Source: Hofstenia miamia
Lineage: Eukaryota > Xenacoelomorpha > Acoela
NCBI GenBank assembly: GCA_004352715.1
Contig: SCFE01000038.1
Coordinates: forward strand, 432,278-496,277
Direction of reading: 5' to 3'
DNA length: 64,000 nucleotides
The position numbers were made by a program, and so were the translations under genes. Below, one piece after another: positions 32,655 to 46,055 of this stretch (within the stretch, counting starts at the first letter, position 1; each line of letters begins with the position of its first letter). Below the pieces are notes generated by a model. That model had not been told where the DNA came from. It saw nothing but the letters and a program-made list of their open reading frames with translations, and did not search any database.

Positions 32655-32808
32655 CTTCCGAATAAGTTTTGAAATAATATTTTAATGTTTATATCTATTT
32701 CATCCTTTCAGATTGGCTGAACGTTTTGAAAGCTTCAAAACACCAAATCATGAGAAATTAGGTTGGCATTGGCAAGTATCAAATTTCGCAATCAAGGAAA
32801 ATTTAATG

Positions 32809-32842
<34 letters not shown>

Positions 32843-34728
32843 AATTTTGCCTAATCTATATGTAAATGCACTGATTTTCGATTCCTAAGCTAATAGTTAA
32901 GTGTTTTTGCATAGAAAACTAAATCATTGTAGATCAGTCCTTCTCAACACTTTTACAGATGAACCTCGTTTCCTCGTGATTTTTTAGCTCGACAACCCTC
33001 CCCGCCAACGAAAAATCACTAATTAAATAATAGAAATTCCATTCTCAGTAATAAAAACCGATCTGAATTGTTATATGGACAACCAAAATGTCACATTGCA
33101 TCCTCCACTTCCCTATTTGTGAATATGTGTGTAGGCCAACAGAAAAGATACTGGCACCACTAGAGTTCATGTGAACACTGGTTGATAACCACTGTTGAAG
33201 ATCGTCAAATCATTTTAGAAACACTAAACTTTAATTGTCCATAGTAATTCATTTCAACATTCATTTTATATTTTAAATTAGAGTTTTGGAAACTCAAATA
33301 TTAATGTTCTTTTGACACTCATTTGAAGTTATTTCCAACTAAAAATATATTACATCATTAAATTTATGGTTCGTGCAATGTTACAGCATTCCTACATGAA
33401 GTGTATTATTTTATAAAAATCTATTTATTTCAATATTATAGTATTTACTAATATAAATTGTCGTCCTTTGCAGATATATTTTTGCATATTACTCACAAAT
33501 TATTTTAGAATATTAAAATGTATTTTAACCCACTTCATCCATTCAAAATACTTTTATGAAACGTCATTTCATAGACTCTTTAAGTGGGGACATTAGTGAA
33601 TTGCATACATCAATAGTTGGATTATTCTGTTTATGACTCTAGCTGGAGGTATAATTTGGCTAATAAGCTTGATTTACCAATCCGTAGCCAAACCTAAATT
33701 CACACACAACCCACATCCAAAGTGTTGAGATATAAGTATTTTGTTGTTAATATTTAATTTTGGTGTACTTAGACTAGCAATGGCCAAATCAGTTTTTGCA
33801 AAATGAATATTTTTAGGTTTTCTGTTGCCCCTTTAAGCTCACTTGAATAACTTCTATTTTGTCTATTTTGCTGATAAGAGAGTTGGTGAGAAAGGAATTA
33901 GAATAGTAGTGCTTATTGCGTGTATTTGGTTAAGCATGGTTACTAGTATCTATGCCCTATATTGTCTATATCATCATGATCATGATATATTTGTCTTAGG
34001 AAAATTGCGATAAGTAAAATCTTCATATTTCAAAGTTCATTAACGGACATATTTCCAAGTAGAACAAAGCCAAGACAACTAATTATACGAATCTCCATAA
34101 CCACAAAAAGATTGATTTACTCGGATTTTGAAGGTGCTTATTCTACTTGCGAAGATGGGGAATTATGCAATTCTTTGGCACGTGACGCGGCATTGTCGGT
34201 TTAACAATAACTCTTGACACGAACCGATCTGACTCGTTTAGAACTTACCTGCAACTCAACCTGATCAAAGAAATACTGTTAGTATCATATGCTCATAGTC
34301 TTTTAGCAACAAATTATTAATAATGCAATACGAAATCAATAAAAAATACAAGAATAATTATAATCTTTAAGAATTTCCGTTGAGTGGGACCTTAAGCAAA
34401 GTCAAACTATAAAAGGAAAATGAAATAAGCATTATATTTATCAACAAAGTCTAGTTGAATAATGATAAGCTTAATAAATGAGGCCGCAAATTTTTCATCA
34501 GTTCCGATTGCGTCTCCCCAATAAAACTCATTAAGTCCGCGCGGGATATCCCGGAATACACAAACCATGAATCAGTAAAGGATAATAAATATATCTTTTG
34601 CAGAAGAATCATAATTATGAATTTAGATATGCAAGATGATAAAATATGAATTTTAGTATATGCTAATAACTAACATAATATTTTATTGGTCGTTTGAAAG
34701 TAGAAAATTCTGCTACTTAGGGTTTGGA
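32655..34728. other. Intergenic with (TA)n tract
   Basis: The ~60 bases above 32654 resemble the promoter of the 46056 receptor. A (TA)n tract occupies 32809-32842. Beyond this I see no genes or recognisable elements. Confidence 0.55.
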
Positions 34729-34772
34729 GGGGTTAGGGTTAGGGTTAGTGTTAGGGTTAGGGGTTAGGGTTA
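34729..34772 (+). repeat. Interstitial TTAGGG telomere-type repeat
   Basis: About seven units of GGGTTA with two variants (TTAGTG and GGGGTTA). It is internal to the scaffold and flanked by ordinary AT-rich DNA on both sides, so it is an interstitial array, not a chromosome end. The unit matches the ancestral animal telomere. Confidence 0.85.
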
Positions 34773-37179
34773 AATTATTTTTGAATGAGTTTGTAAAAAT
34801 TTCAAGAGCGATTTATTAAGCTTAATGGACGTAAGTTTTCTAAGTGAAGAAGACTTTATGAAAATCGAAAACCATACTACTAACATAATTCATATTACAT
34901 TTATAGCTCACTAAGATATGCTCATAAAAGCTAGTTTTTCATTAAGTTTGTTTTATATGACATAATGAGCAATGATGTTATGAAATTAATACTAATAAAT
35001 TCTTGTCAACTTAAAAACATTGCACTGTAATCGTCTTAACTGTTACGCAGCAAAAGTCTGAATTATTTACCAAAAACAATGACAAGAAATTCTTGATAGT
35101 TTGTCACTAAAATTATTAGTCATTTTACTGTGCATTTGTTGTGCTGGTCAAGTTAAAGAAACGGATTATGTTTTTTGATATGACCTGAGGATCTTTCAAA
35201 TATTTCACCTTGCCAAGTATTCCACAATTTTTTTCAATTACGAATTGATACTATAAGTTAGTTGTAGGCATTAAAAAAAAGAACTGTAACCGTCCAGATG
35301 CTACACTCAATTTGATCAACCAAATCCGACCGGACTCTCGATCCGCTTACCCAATCCGATTTAACTTGAAGAATAAAAATACTTAATATAAAAATTTCAA
35401 ACAAATAAATACGAAATGTTGCATTTTATCCAGTTTGTATTACTTTGCAATTACCCGAAATTGTCTGCTCACTGAACTTACAAAACTCGGCTTCATCCAT
35501 ACTCAAATTATTGGGCACTGACCGGACCCAATACCCGATTTTTGCTCAGATAAAGTCGGGTACCCGATGCCCATCTTTTAAGTTTTTGATGCCTTGGAAT
35601 ATTAAGAATAGGCTTACTACAAAACCACTCTTATAATTTGAAAAAGTACAGTACCAGAAATAAATAAGCGAGCTCTAATGATTTGTCCCCCACATGTGTC
35701 AGGTTATCTCAAACAATTTTTTAGTATCATGGTGGTATGTGATTCCACGATTAACTTCTATTTTGTCCAAAACTAGCAATGCTGTGAGTAGGGTTGGCAT
35801 GATTAAACAGCACCTGTTTAAAACATGGTTGAACACTGTTTAAAACAACTGTTTTGTAGTGTTTTCTTAAATGCTGTTTGTCAAATTTATTTAGGAAGTT
35901 TGGAAAATATTTTTTTGGATTTCGTCCATCCGTACTTCTAAACCCGATTTTCTGCCAAAAAAATAGCAAAAGTTTCGTTTTGTTTATGTGAATGAAACAA
36001 AAAATGAATGTAATTTAGTTTATCATAATTCAATCATTGCAACTATATGTGTTTTTAGCAAAATTTCCTACCTTGAGCTTGATCTGTCTAAAAGAAAACA
36101 ACAATATTTTAAACTTTTAAACGTTTTAGAAGTTCAAAACGTTTTTTTGTGAAAAATACACATTGATTAAATCTCTGAATTTCGTGGTTCACAATGTCTT
36201 CACATTTATCCCTAGTGTTATTTTAGTTCCATCCTCATGAAAGTAATTCTTCCCATTTTCCAGTCAAATTATCAATGCTGTAAAGTACACGAAATATTTC
36301 TTCTTAAGAAATATTTGTCACGCGATAGCGTACGAAAATTGATTTCACGTGCTATTTAAATACATTGCATAAAAAATATTTTTATCAATTGCTCAATAAT
36401 TGGCCTGGATTTTTATGCCGTCACGAAATCTTTCTGCATCGTGAAAAGCAGTACGCATTGTAATGATGTGTTTCTTCAAAGGAGATATTTGTTAGATTTT
36501 GGGGAAATTTGCATTTTATTCGCCCATATAATCAATGCATTTTCAAGCGAATATGGTTTTTGGCAGACTATAAAAATGCCGAATTCCAAGCGTAATCCCA
36601 GGGACGGGAATAGGTGTTGTACCGGATTTTTACAATCTCAACTTCATTCTGGCCTTCACTTTTGACCATCTGTTATTATATCCATGCAATTCATTAAGTT
36701 TTCCTAAGTATTAATACTTTATTATAGAGCAGAGCTGCAACCGTGCCTGTTTTTGAAAGCATGGTGGTTATAAGCATGGCCTGCCCTGCACGGTTTTTCA
36801 AAAATATCTCATTCTAGTAACAAATCAAATGAATACAAGTGTAATTGTTTTATTTTTGTTTGACAAATTTACTGTAAATGCTGGAGAAAAAAACAACTTT
36901 GTTGAAAAAAACATCTTTTACGCCAGAGTCTTAAAACGCACGCATGCATTCCGATTTTAAGTAAACATATTATGATCTGCTTCCATTAATGTAAAGTATA
37001 TATATATATATATATATATATNNNNNNNNNNNNNNNNNNNNNNNNNNNNNNNNNNNNNNNNNNNNNNNNNNNNNNNNNNNNNNNNNNNNNNNNNNNNNNN
37101 NNNNNNNNNNNNNNNNNNNNNNNNNNNNNNNNNNNNNNNNNNNNNNNNNNNNNNNNNNNNNNNNNNNNNNNNNNNTAAA

Positions 37180-37226
<47 letters not shown>

Positions 37227-39126
37227 TAATCATTTATTATAGGCTAAAATTCAATAGAAGCGTAGGGAAAAATTGTTCTGAAATTTCAAAATTGATTTGA
37301 CGATATTGCTGCATTTCTATGATTTTCAGATAATGGCAATTTGCTGAGGCTAAGACGTAGCCTAGGATTATTAAGGATAAATGTAGCAAAGTTTACAATA
37401 CTAACAAATTTATGTTCAAACCTTCTTGAATTATTAATAATCGAAACTATCAAGATTCATTAACTGATCGCGCTCATGCTTATGTAAAAAAAATCTGTAA
37501 TTAATGTGAAAAATAGAAGTTTAGTGGACGCTTAAGTCCTTACCATATTATTTGCTGGAATAGCAGGTGGCGGATCTGAGATAAAATTCATACACCTCGC
37601 AACGCAAGGAGCAAATGCTAAGAAAAGTAAACATTTCATTAGGGATATATAGTGGCTCTTATTTTTCCAACAAAAATTTGATTGACAGGCATTTTTTAAT
37701 GGGCGTATTCCATAAAATCATATCAAAAATTGCTAATGAGGGGAAGGATAAGTTCAATATAATCAAGGCATCAGTGATGAAGCGAATTCGAAATCAAAAT
37801 TCCTTTTGGAGAACCGTTGCCTCAGATGTGATATAACACAGTCAATCATAGGAATGCAAAGTTTAACTAGGTACAAGTAGTACTTTTAAATATTAGGATC
37901 CATGGATATCAAAATATGTTTTCTGATCCATTTACTGTGGGTTTTAATAGATCAGATCGATCTATATCTATTTTTGCAAAATTTTGCAATTTTCAATAGT
38001 GTTTGTTTGTGGGGGGGGGAGACTTTTCTTACAAAAAACCCTTAAAAAAATTGAAAAAAGCAACTACGGAAATCAGTAACAATGCTTAGAAAATCCCCTT
38101 GTTAAATATGTGATATTTTCTATTAAGTGTTTATAATAATGACAATTAAAATTAATAACTAGCGATATTGTATAAACTGAAATAAAAAACAATTAATATT
38201 TAATGGAATGAAATTAGATATGTTATGAATTCCATCGAGAGGAGGATATGCTTGCGTGGAATTTTAAGTGTTGGAATTTTCAGAGGAGAATAATTGAGCA
38301 ATGAAATTTAAGAACATGGAAGTTTTTCCGCTAAACTTCTAATACGCAAATCATTGAAGGAAATTCCTTTGCTATATACATTATGATGTAGATATAGACA
38401 ACAAATCTAGAATAGTAACTAAATCATGAAAAATATAAAAAAATTAATTAAAAATGTTTCAACATATTTCCCTGAAAAGTGTAAAGTCTGTTAGGTTTAT
38501 GTACCTAGTTTGGAGATACTAATTTACAGAAATACAGATCCACACTAATGTGTTTTCTACCAATGTTTTCTACAACTTGTTTTATATGCCTATTGTTTTC
38601 ATTACCTTGTTAGATAGTAGGCCTAATATCTTCAGAGGTAGATTATTTATTATTATCTACACGTAGGCCCGATTAGAGGGGGGACAAGGGTACAATTGTC
38701 CCGGGCCTCGCAGTTTCTGGGGGCCTCAAAATATCAAAAAAATCTAAAAATAAAACTATATGTAGGAGTAAAATTTAACAAAAGTCAATACAAATGAGCG
38801 TTCCTGGCTTTCTGAGCAGCCTCAAAATTTGTGTCTGTTCCGGGCCTCAAAATTTCTCTGAGCGGTCCTGCCTACACGTGTAAGTAATATAAAACTGCTT
38901 CATTTTCAACCTAAATATTAGCGAGATGTTTAGCAAAAAAAGCATTTTATTGGAAGTACAAATACCTATAAAAAGAGTTTTTGTTTCATCAAAACCATAA
39001 ATCTGTTTAAGGCCCTGTTCCATTTAATTTTTCGCCAGGCTTTGAGTGGCAGCGGGCGACTCACCTCTAATGCGAACACGTTCCCATGGAAATCAAAACA
39101 AGAATATCCAAAACATTTTGCTGTAT
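34773..39126. other. Intergenic, MITE-like patches and an N gap
   Basis: No supported gene. Patches resembling transposon ends: a CCGAT/GGGTACCCGAT block near 35510-35580; GGGTTGGCATGATTAAAC followed by repeated TGTTTAAAAC near 35788-35860; and repeated GGGCCTCAAAAT units near 38700-38870 with GTCCCGGGCCTCGCAG. A 154-N gap at 37022-37175 lies inside (TA)n. The frame at 37615-37836 has no recognisable domain. Confidence 0.5.
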
Positions 39127-40258
39127 TCATAGGTGTTGACTAATTTGCACTGCTGCTAATAGCTGGTTTCCGAAATTTGGGTCGTCTTTATTGTTGATTT
39201 TGTAATTTCTCAATGTTGTTTCAAACTGATGATGAATAGCTTCAGTGGTTTTTTCACTCCAAGGACCAAACTTTCTTCCTTTGAAGGAGTAGAAGTCTGG
39301 TATATTGAGGATCACTGCATGCAATTTGGGAGTGATACTCAATCCTGTAGCTTTCTTGAAAAAATTCTATTCTCTCTTTATAGTCAGTAGCAAGATCGTA
39401 TCCATAGCGACCTTCAACAACGGAATTGAACGCACGGAGTCTTTCCATTTAACTTCAAAGATGATCGAAGTGCTATATCGGCAAGTTTATCCACATTCTG
39501 CAACAAAGTTCTTCTTGCATTTCCTCTAAACAATCTTTTATGAATCAGATCACGCTGAACATGGCATGAGGCTAGCCAACGGTCACTTTGATTTGGGAAA
39601 TTTTCCTTCAGTCCAGAAAAGATTTTATTTATTGGTCTACACAGTAGATGTAGCTCTGGCGGAGGAATCAAGTAGATTACAGGAACAGAGTCGCTAGTAC
39701 TAATATGTATTATCGGAGGATGTATGACATTGCCATATTCTTTCGCCTTGCTCTTTGCTGAACCGCAATCATAGAACGTCCAAAATCTCATAAGCTATTA
39801 AATGTTAGACGTTGGCATCTCTTTGAAAGATTCTTTTCTTCTATGTTGCATCAGCAGCACGAATGAAGAATGGCATGGGCCATCAAACCTAATAAAATAT
39901 TGCAAAGTTTGAGGTCTTTAGCTACTATGTATTCTCTTTGTAGTTGGTCTATTCCGACATTTGTCCACATACCTTTGACATTGATATAATTTTCAGGTAC
40001 ACACGCGCCTATCCCAACTAAAAAGCATTTCCGAACACTAGAATTCTTAAAATTTGAATGTAAAATGTCATCACTATCAAAAATAGTGAATTTCATTTTT
40101 ATAAAACCGCCGACCCCGTCAATTGTGATTTTTATAATCAATTCTGAAGCAGTCAAATTTCTCTCTTCAATTACATAATTGACGAAAGCAGAGAGATCTT
40201 TGCGAACTACAGTCCATCTGTCAATAGATTTGTTTTGACTGTGACTGTAATATTGCAA
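39127..40258 (-). pseudogene. Decayed transposon-derived ORF (PPPELHLL family, unclassified)
   Basis: Four - strand frames join in order into one protein of ~370 residues. The first (40258 to 39851) has TIFDSDDILHSNFKNSS, FLVGIGACVPENY and IVAKDLKLCNILLGLMAHA, then a TGA. The second (39791 to 39414) has KAKEYGNVIHPPI and VIYLIPPPELHLLCRPINK, then CHVQRDLIHKRLFRGNARR. The last two frames give FNSVVEGRYGYDL and SITPKLHAVILNIPDF, FGPWSEKTTEAIHHQFETT and a final QLLAAV...QHL. This block order is familiar to me from repetitive, transposon-derived proteins in many invertebrate genomes, but I cannot name the superfamily. The TGA after HSCC lies where family members usually have Trp-Cys. With several frameshifts it is not functional. 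Confidence 0.6.
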
Positions 40259-42939
40259 CTTCGTAACTTAAAGTGATCATCTAGTTGGTGATTGATATAG
40301 TCGTTTCTTTAACTGCGGTTCAATTACTTTTCTTGAAGATGTGTTCTGTATATTCGATATGCCTTCAGCGGAGAGAGAACGGGCTTCTCTTTTTGACGAT
40401 TGAATGGTTTTCGAATGACATCCCAATGTGAATACAGCAAATTGTTTTATATATTTTTGTTTTGATTTACATTTTACAATACTTTTAAAATTTTTTTCGG
40501 AACGCTATTTTAAATCATATATAAATAACTGAAAATTTGATAAAACTAATTAAAACTATTGACAATATTTGAAATAAAATTTGAAATTCTCTAAAGCTAG
40601 AAATAGAATGACTTTAAATTCTACATTTTCTAATTTATAGAACTCCACTCTAACTCACTGAAAAATTTCAAAAAATGGAAAAATTTTAATTTTCTCAAAA
40701 ACTAGAAATAGCAGGATTTTAAATTTTACTTTTTTGGATTCTCTAGACTCCACTATTTCTCATAAAAAAGGTTTCATCGATGATATATCTTTTGAATTTA
40801 AAAGTTATTTCGGACGCACCGTGAGTATTGTATTATTCCTCAAAATCATGCACCTTAAATGGAAATGAAAAAACAGGCAAAATAAGTATTTTAAAAATAT
40901 TTCGCTGTTATCACATTTATTCTGCTTTATACGTTTTGACGCAAATTTTATGTATTATATAGAAATACCCATGAATTTTCATGAAACTACATGTGAAACT
41001 GGTAATCTATCAGTTAATGTCTCCTCCACTAATTTTTGCTTCTAAGCGCCTCTGGTAGTACATGCCACAACATGGAAATTTAGCATAATAATAAAAATAC
41101 TGAAGGTGGCTTCGTAAACTGCAATATATTAATATGCATAATAATACCTTCTAGTATGTGCTTTACTTGGTTATTCACAGATTAATTCTGTTGCACATGT
41201 ATATGTAAATATGCTTAACAAGCATACATGCTAGTAAATGCAAATTTAAATATGATACAAATGTAATATACATGTTTATGTTGTTTGGTACTTAGCTTTA
41301 CTTGCGTATCTATATCAATGTTAATTGTATTTATGTAGCCTGGGTCGGTTGAGTTGAAAATTGATCCATCAATTCGACGTATGCAAACAAATGGATTTCG
41401 TATTTCCGATGTTTTTAGATGATTGTCATCAAAGCAAATAGTAAAATCAATGAAAGAAATTACTTTGAATCACATTGATATACATTTATATAAATTTAAA
41501 TGCAAGATGAAGCTTATAAATTCTCTATGTTTTATTCAAAATCATCAAACTTTTGGCAGGGGCTGTTCTTGCCAATTAAATGAAAGTAGTGCTATTACCA
41601 GGCTTGCCCAATGAGGCGGGAATTAGGGGGGCCTCCTGGAGCATTAAACCGTGGGATGGGGTAGGTAGATAAAATCTCGTCTCGTGGTTTTCATGGAGAT
41701 TTGTGAGTCTAGTACTCTAATTCCAAACTCCATTATAAGGGTGTTTTTGAAACTTTTCGACAATCAAAGAATACCACCCATCTATTATACACATTAGTAT
41801 CCATGGCAGAAGATATCCACTTCAACTTTGAAAACGTACTTGCTATTATTACCAACTCAGAATCACTTCGTCTACTCCAAGTTGCATTAGTGAAATTCTG
41901 ATTTCTTTAATGAACAATCAGCTTATTTCTTAAACAGAATAAAATGCAAGGTAGCTGAAGATGATCTTGAGGGACACGTTGATATTGAAGGAGCTGACAA
42001 CCTAACAATTCGTCAGAAGATAGCTATCTTTAATAATTTTTGGTTGCAAATGAATTAGATATTACAGTAGAAATACATTATTTCTCTTCATATTCATATA
42101 TATATATATATATATATATGAAATTGCATAAATTTGATGAAAAACCAGAAAGCAAAAATAATTAATATAGATAGAGATATATTTTGTATCGTTCTGAGCC
42201 GCAAAAACCATGAGAATCCCATCGGAAAACTTCCTGTAATGCAATGGGATATGGATCATAATTCTGCTTCATGGACAAGCCTGAATACTACTTAATTTCT
42301 TCGGCATCAGAACAATAGAGAGGGTCTGCTTTCCATACTTTTTCGAAATCAGCAAATGTGCTGGCTCAGTTTATATGGACACGATTTTGCAGCCCTGATT
42401 TTAAATATAAAATTGTTATCGTAGATTAGGCTTTCTTACTTTCTTCATAAAACTCAGAAGTTTTTAATCAAGACAAATTTTTTTGTTGCTGACTTCGTAT
42501 TTTGGCATTTTAATTCTTCATTTGAACTGCGCTCGAAGTACTTAACTTAAAATAAATAATGGACTCTTGAACTTTTAAAAAAATGCTTCATTGCATTAAA
42601 ATTCATGAAAATGCTTTTATATGAAGGCCTCAAGTAGTATGATTCACTGCCTTTTTACCCATAATATGCATTAAAAGTGTTATTTTATTTAAAATTTCAA
42701 ATTCTAAGGTTAGAAAATTATTTACAATCTTTCTTCTGCTTTATGTTTAAGCTATGAAATATTTATCAAATTGAACTTATGTATTAACTGTGTTTGACTT
42801 GAGCAAATGATAGTATTATTTGCATTCTATGTTGAAAAGGTTCAATTTTATAATCCATGAATATATTCATTTTAACCTATAGACATATACGATGTGCAGT
42901 ATAGTAGAAGCAGGCTACTAATTATAAATTTTCGAAATA
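40259..42939. other. Intergenic, no gene seen
   Basis: AT-rich DNA with an isolated GC-rich patch near 41600-41660 (GAGGCGGGAATTAGGGGGGC) that may be a repeat end, and a (TA)n tract at 42096-42119. Short frames here lack any recognisable domain. Confidence 0.55.
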
Positions 42940-43520
42940 CAGGGGGTACCCATAAGTTTCTGCAGTAAAGGAAAAACACACGAAAAAAACCAGCAAATAT
43001 TTATTAATCAACATCTTTCAGATGTTCAAAATAGCTTCCACCACTCTTGATGCATCGTTGCCATCGATCAGGTAATTTATTTATTCCATTTGCAAAGAAC
43101 GTTGGGTCTTTAGTGTCCAGCCAGTTTTGGATTTTCATATTCACCGCTTTAGCTGAGTCCAAATATTGTCCTCGTAGACAGGCTTTCATTGGCATAAACA
43201 AATAAAAATCTGATGGGGCCAAGTCTGGGGAATAAGGAGGATGTTCCAGAACGTTCAGTCCAATCTCTTTTAACTTCTGACGCGTCAGTTGAGACGTGTG
43301 AGGGCGGGCGTTGTCATGCTGCAGATAAAGGTTACCATCAGTAGTGCTGAGCCTTCGATCGATGGTCAAGATTGTTAACAACGCACGAAAGCAAGAAAAC
43401 CGAGCTTTTTAATGCGAGAAAAGCACAAGATGTTAATACTGAATTTTACAAGTTTGTGGATGCCACGAATTCTTCAACAAATTAATTTCTGTCACTGCAG
43501 AAACTTATGGGTACCCCCTG
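42940..43520 (-). mobile_element. Internally deleted mariner-type element, 581 bp, with intact TIRs
   Basis: The left end CAGGGGGTACCCATAAGTTT and the right end (its exact reverse complement for about 27 bases, to the CTGCAGT) are flanked by TA on both sides (42938-42939 and 43521-43522), the target duplication of Tc1/mariner elements. Only the C-terminal half of a transposase remains inside. The perfect ends suggest recent movement, possibly in trans by a full-length relative elsewhere in the genome. Confidence 0.85.
43004..43381 (-). pseudogene. Mariner transposase, C-terminal half
   Basis: The 125-codon - strand frame contains LQHDNARPHTS (second catalytic Asp) and HPPYSPDLAPSDFYLF (third catalytic Asp, giving the D34D arrangement of mariner). 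It then has the typical C-terminal pattern ending WQRCIKSGGSYFEHL. The N-terminal DNA-binding region and first catalytic Asp are absent: the region before MLTILTIDRR runs directly into 5' non-coding sequence and the TIR. It is therefore an internal deletion derivative. The remaining half is open and not decayed, consistent with youth. Confidence 0.85.
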
Positions 43521-43527
43521 TATTTTG

Positions 43528-43558
<31 letters not shown>

Positions 43559-46010
43559 TAAAATCTGTGATGGTTTCCCCAAAAAACCTTTTAAGCACTT
43601 ATAAATCACAAACAAATAAAAATATCTTAAATCTGAAAACAACTCCAGATAGAGAATTTTCTCTTTCGACTTTACTTCACGACAGCCTCTGACCTGGCAC
43701 TGTTTTTCCAGAAAGCAAATAATCTACGGTAGTAGTTGTTTTCATTATCTGAACATTAGTTATGGTAAAAATTTCAATGTTTTTACAAAAATCGAATTTC
43801 TCATTGAATCTCATTAAAAATTCTTATTTTATATATACATCAGGCATAGAAATAATTCTTGTACAAAACTTTATTATTAAACGAGTGCATACAAGCCTAT
43901 ATGCGTGTCTATATCAACGACTTCACAGGCTTGGATAAAATTCTCCAGAAATGTAAAGAAAGCATTTTTTACTTTAAAGTATGGTGGAAATAAGAGGAAG
44001 CCAATTTTGCATTACCAAATCGTCTACATCAATTTAAGATACTGTCTCTTAATTTGAAATTCAATCTAGTCTTAAATAGTTGGCAATTTTGTAATCGTGT
44101 CACCCGTTAAGCTAAGTCATTCAATTTTTAAAGCAGATTAGTAGTGATTGCTTAGCTAGTGCTAAAATTTCAATTTTTCTGTTTTCATAATTTCATTTGC
44201 TCTGCCTTATTGGAAGAATTCATTATTATTAACCAAATCTAATATTGATAGTTTCTAGGAACATTGTAAATAAATAATGGATGAAGTATTACATAAAGAA
44301 GTATCTATAATATTTTTGCAGATTTGCCTTGATGAAAAATTCGCAAAATTACCGGAAAATGAAATAATTTTATTATTCATTTTTTTTATAAATAATCCAA
44401 ACTGCGTTTTTAAAAATAGAAGGTACTTTCAAATAATAAAGTCACTTTAAAAAATACCAATTTATATATTTCACAAGATATTTACAATATTTTAAGTAAA
44501 GTGTAAATGAACATATGATGTTGACATTATGAATTATTATAAATTATTATATTGCTACATGTGCTTATACCACAATCTATGTCAGTGCAGCTGTTTGCAT
44601 CTAGGCTGTAGCATATACATAGTTTCTATATTTAGAATATTTTTGCCTGGTTGGCTTTAACTACTCCTATTTGTACTATCCAATTAGTTTTTTTCGCAAA
44701 TTTATCCAAGATGAAGAGCAGTAGTTTTTATTTTAGTTGGCATTGTATTTTCTAGTAAATCCCTTTAATATCTGAAAAGAATTTTTTATATATTTGTGTA
44801 TTATTTTTTGATAGACCAAGTTAAGAATGTCGTCCTGAATCAAATTCGTAAATTGTCAATTGCATAGCTTGTAAGTTACTCTATTTCCACTGATGCATTT
44901 TTATGTTACAAAGCGATTTGTTTACATTTTGAACAATTTTACACAAGCCTGTTAAGAAATATTAAAAGTTTTTTCCATGGGCACATCTATGGGCTAGGGC
45001 CCGCTCATGCAATGATAAATATATGAGCTAAAACATGTGCTTATGCCTGAATCAAATGCAAATATGATTTTCTTCATTGAAACTTTTGTAAGAATATTCA
45101 ATTTTTTCCATAACTAGTGGTCAGATAATGAGGCGGCTTAATCCCAATGGGAACAACAACTACTCAGAAGTTTTTGTTTTTTTTTGAAGAAACTCTGTGC
45201 CAGTTCTGTCCAGGCACGCTGTGAACAAGGTCAGGGGTTGTCGCGAATTTCAGATAAAAAAAGATAGACAATTCGCTATCTTGAGGTGTTTTTAGGTTTT
45301 AAGCGTTTAAAAAATTTTATTGAAGTCATCACAGAATTTCAAACAGGAAACAGGGTTAAGCAACGCTTTTCTCTAGAGCCCATGAGACTGGAACTAAGAT
45401 TTGCTTGGGACTGTAGCAAGGCTATTCATATTTAACAGGCCATGTCATGAGCATTTAGCTGAGGAGAGCTTGTTACATCTGATTAATTTATGTCACAATT
45501 CTTATACATGAAACCAACGGGATTAAAGACATTCACCCTTGCTAGATAATCGTGTCTTAGACAGTTAAATATAGATAGCGTTGAACTGGGACCATAAATC
45601 AAGGAATTCGTATCACAGATTTTTCACTGTTATTAAAATATATTTTACCGATTTTTCTAAATAGAAGTATTGCCGTCGAACTATAGGGGATCATGACACC
45701 AGAAATCTGCATGGTACTGGGGCACCTAGTCCACCGGAACCGGAACACAAGTATTTCTGGCACCGACAGAATCTTTAATCCCCTGCATTAATGTTGTTTG
45801 ATTACAAATTTATTGGACTTTAAATTTCAAAGGTCTCACCCAAATATATTATATGGGCTTACATCGAAATACGCGACTAGACGATATACTGTGTTTACAT
45901 GTACATAGGGCAAGTGAATGTTGCAGTATTTCAGAATAATTTAATATGTGCAATTCTGTCATTTTCTAAACATTTGTGATTAGATGACATCAGCAAATCA
46001 GAAAGCACTA
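43521..46010. other. Intergenic, no gene seen
   Basis: (TA)n at 43528-43553, then AT-rich DNA. A GC-richer patch near 45690-45790 (GGCACCTAGTCCACCGGAACC) may be a repeat end. The last ~60 bases are the putative promoter of the next receptor. Confidence 0.55.
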
Positions 46011-46017
46011 AATCTTT

Positions 46018-46022
46018 TATAA
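46018..46022 (+). promoter_or_regulatory. TATAA box of the 46056 receptor
   Basis: TATAA about 34 bases before the start codon, preceded by CAGCAAATCAGAAAG. The - strand pseudogene at 32654 has CAGCCAATCTGAAAGG and then ATATAAACAT in the same relative place, so the block is shared between the two receptor loci. Confidence 0.4.
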
Positions 46023-46055
46023 CATAGAGCTAATACTTTTTAATTGATTCATAAA

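Noticed and set aside
34729-34772. Telomere at a chromosome end
   Set aside because: The array is short, imperfect and flanked by ordinary sequence on both sides.
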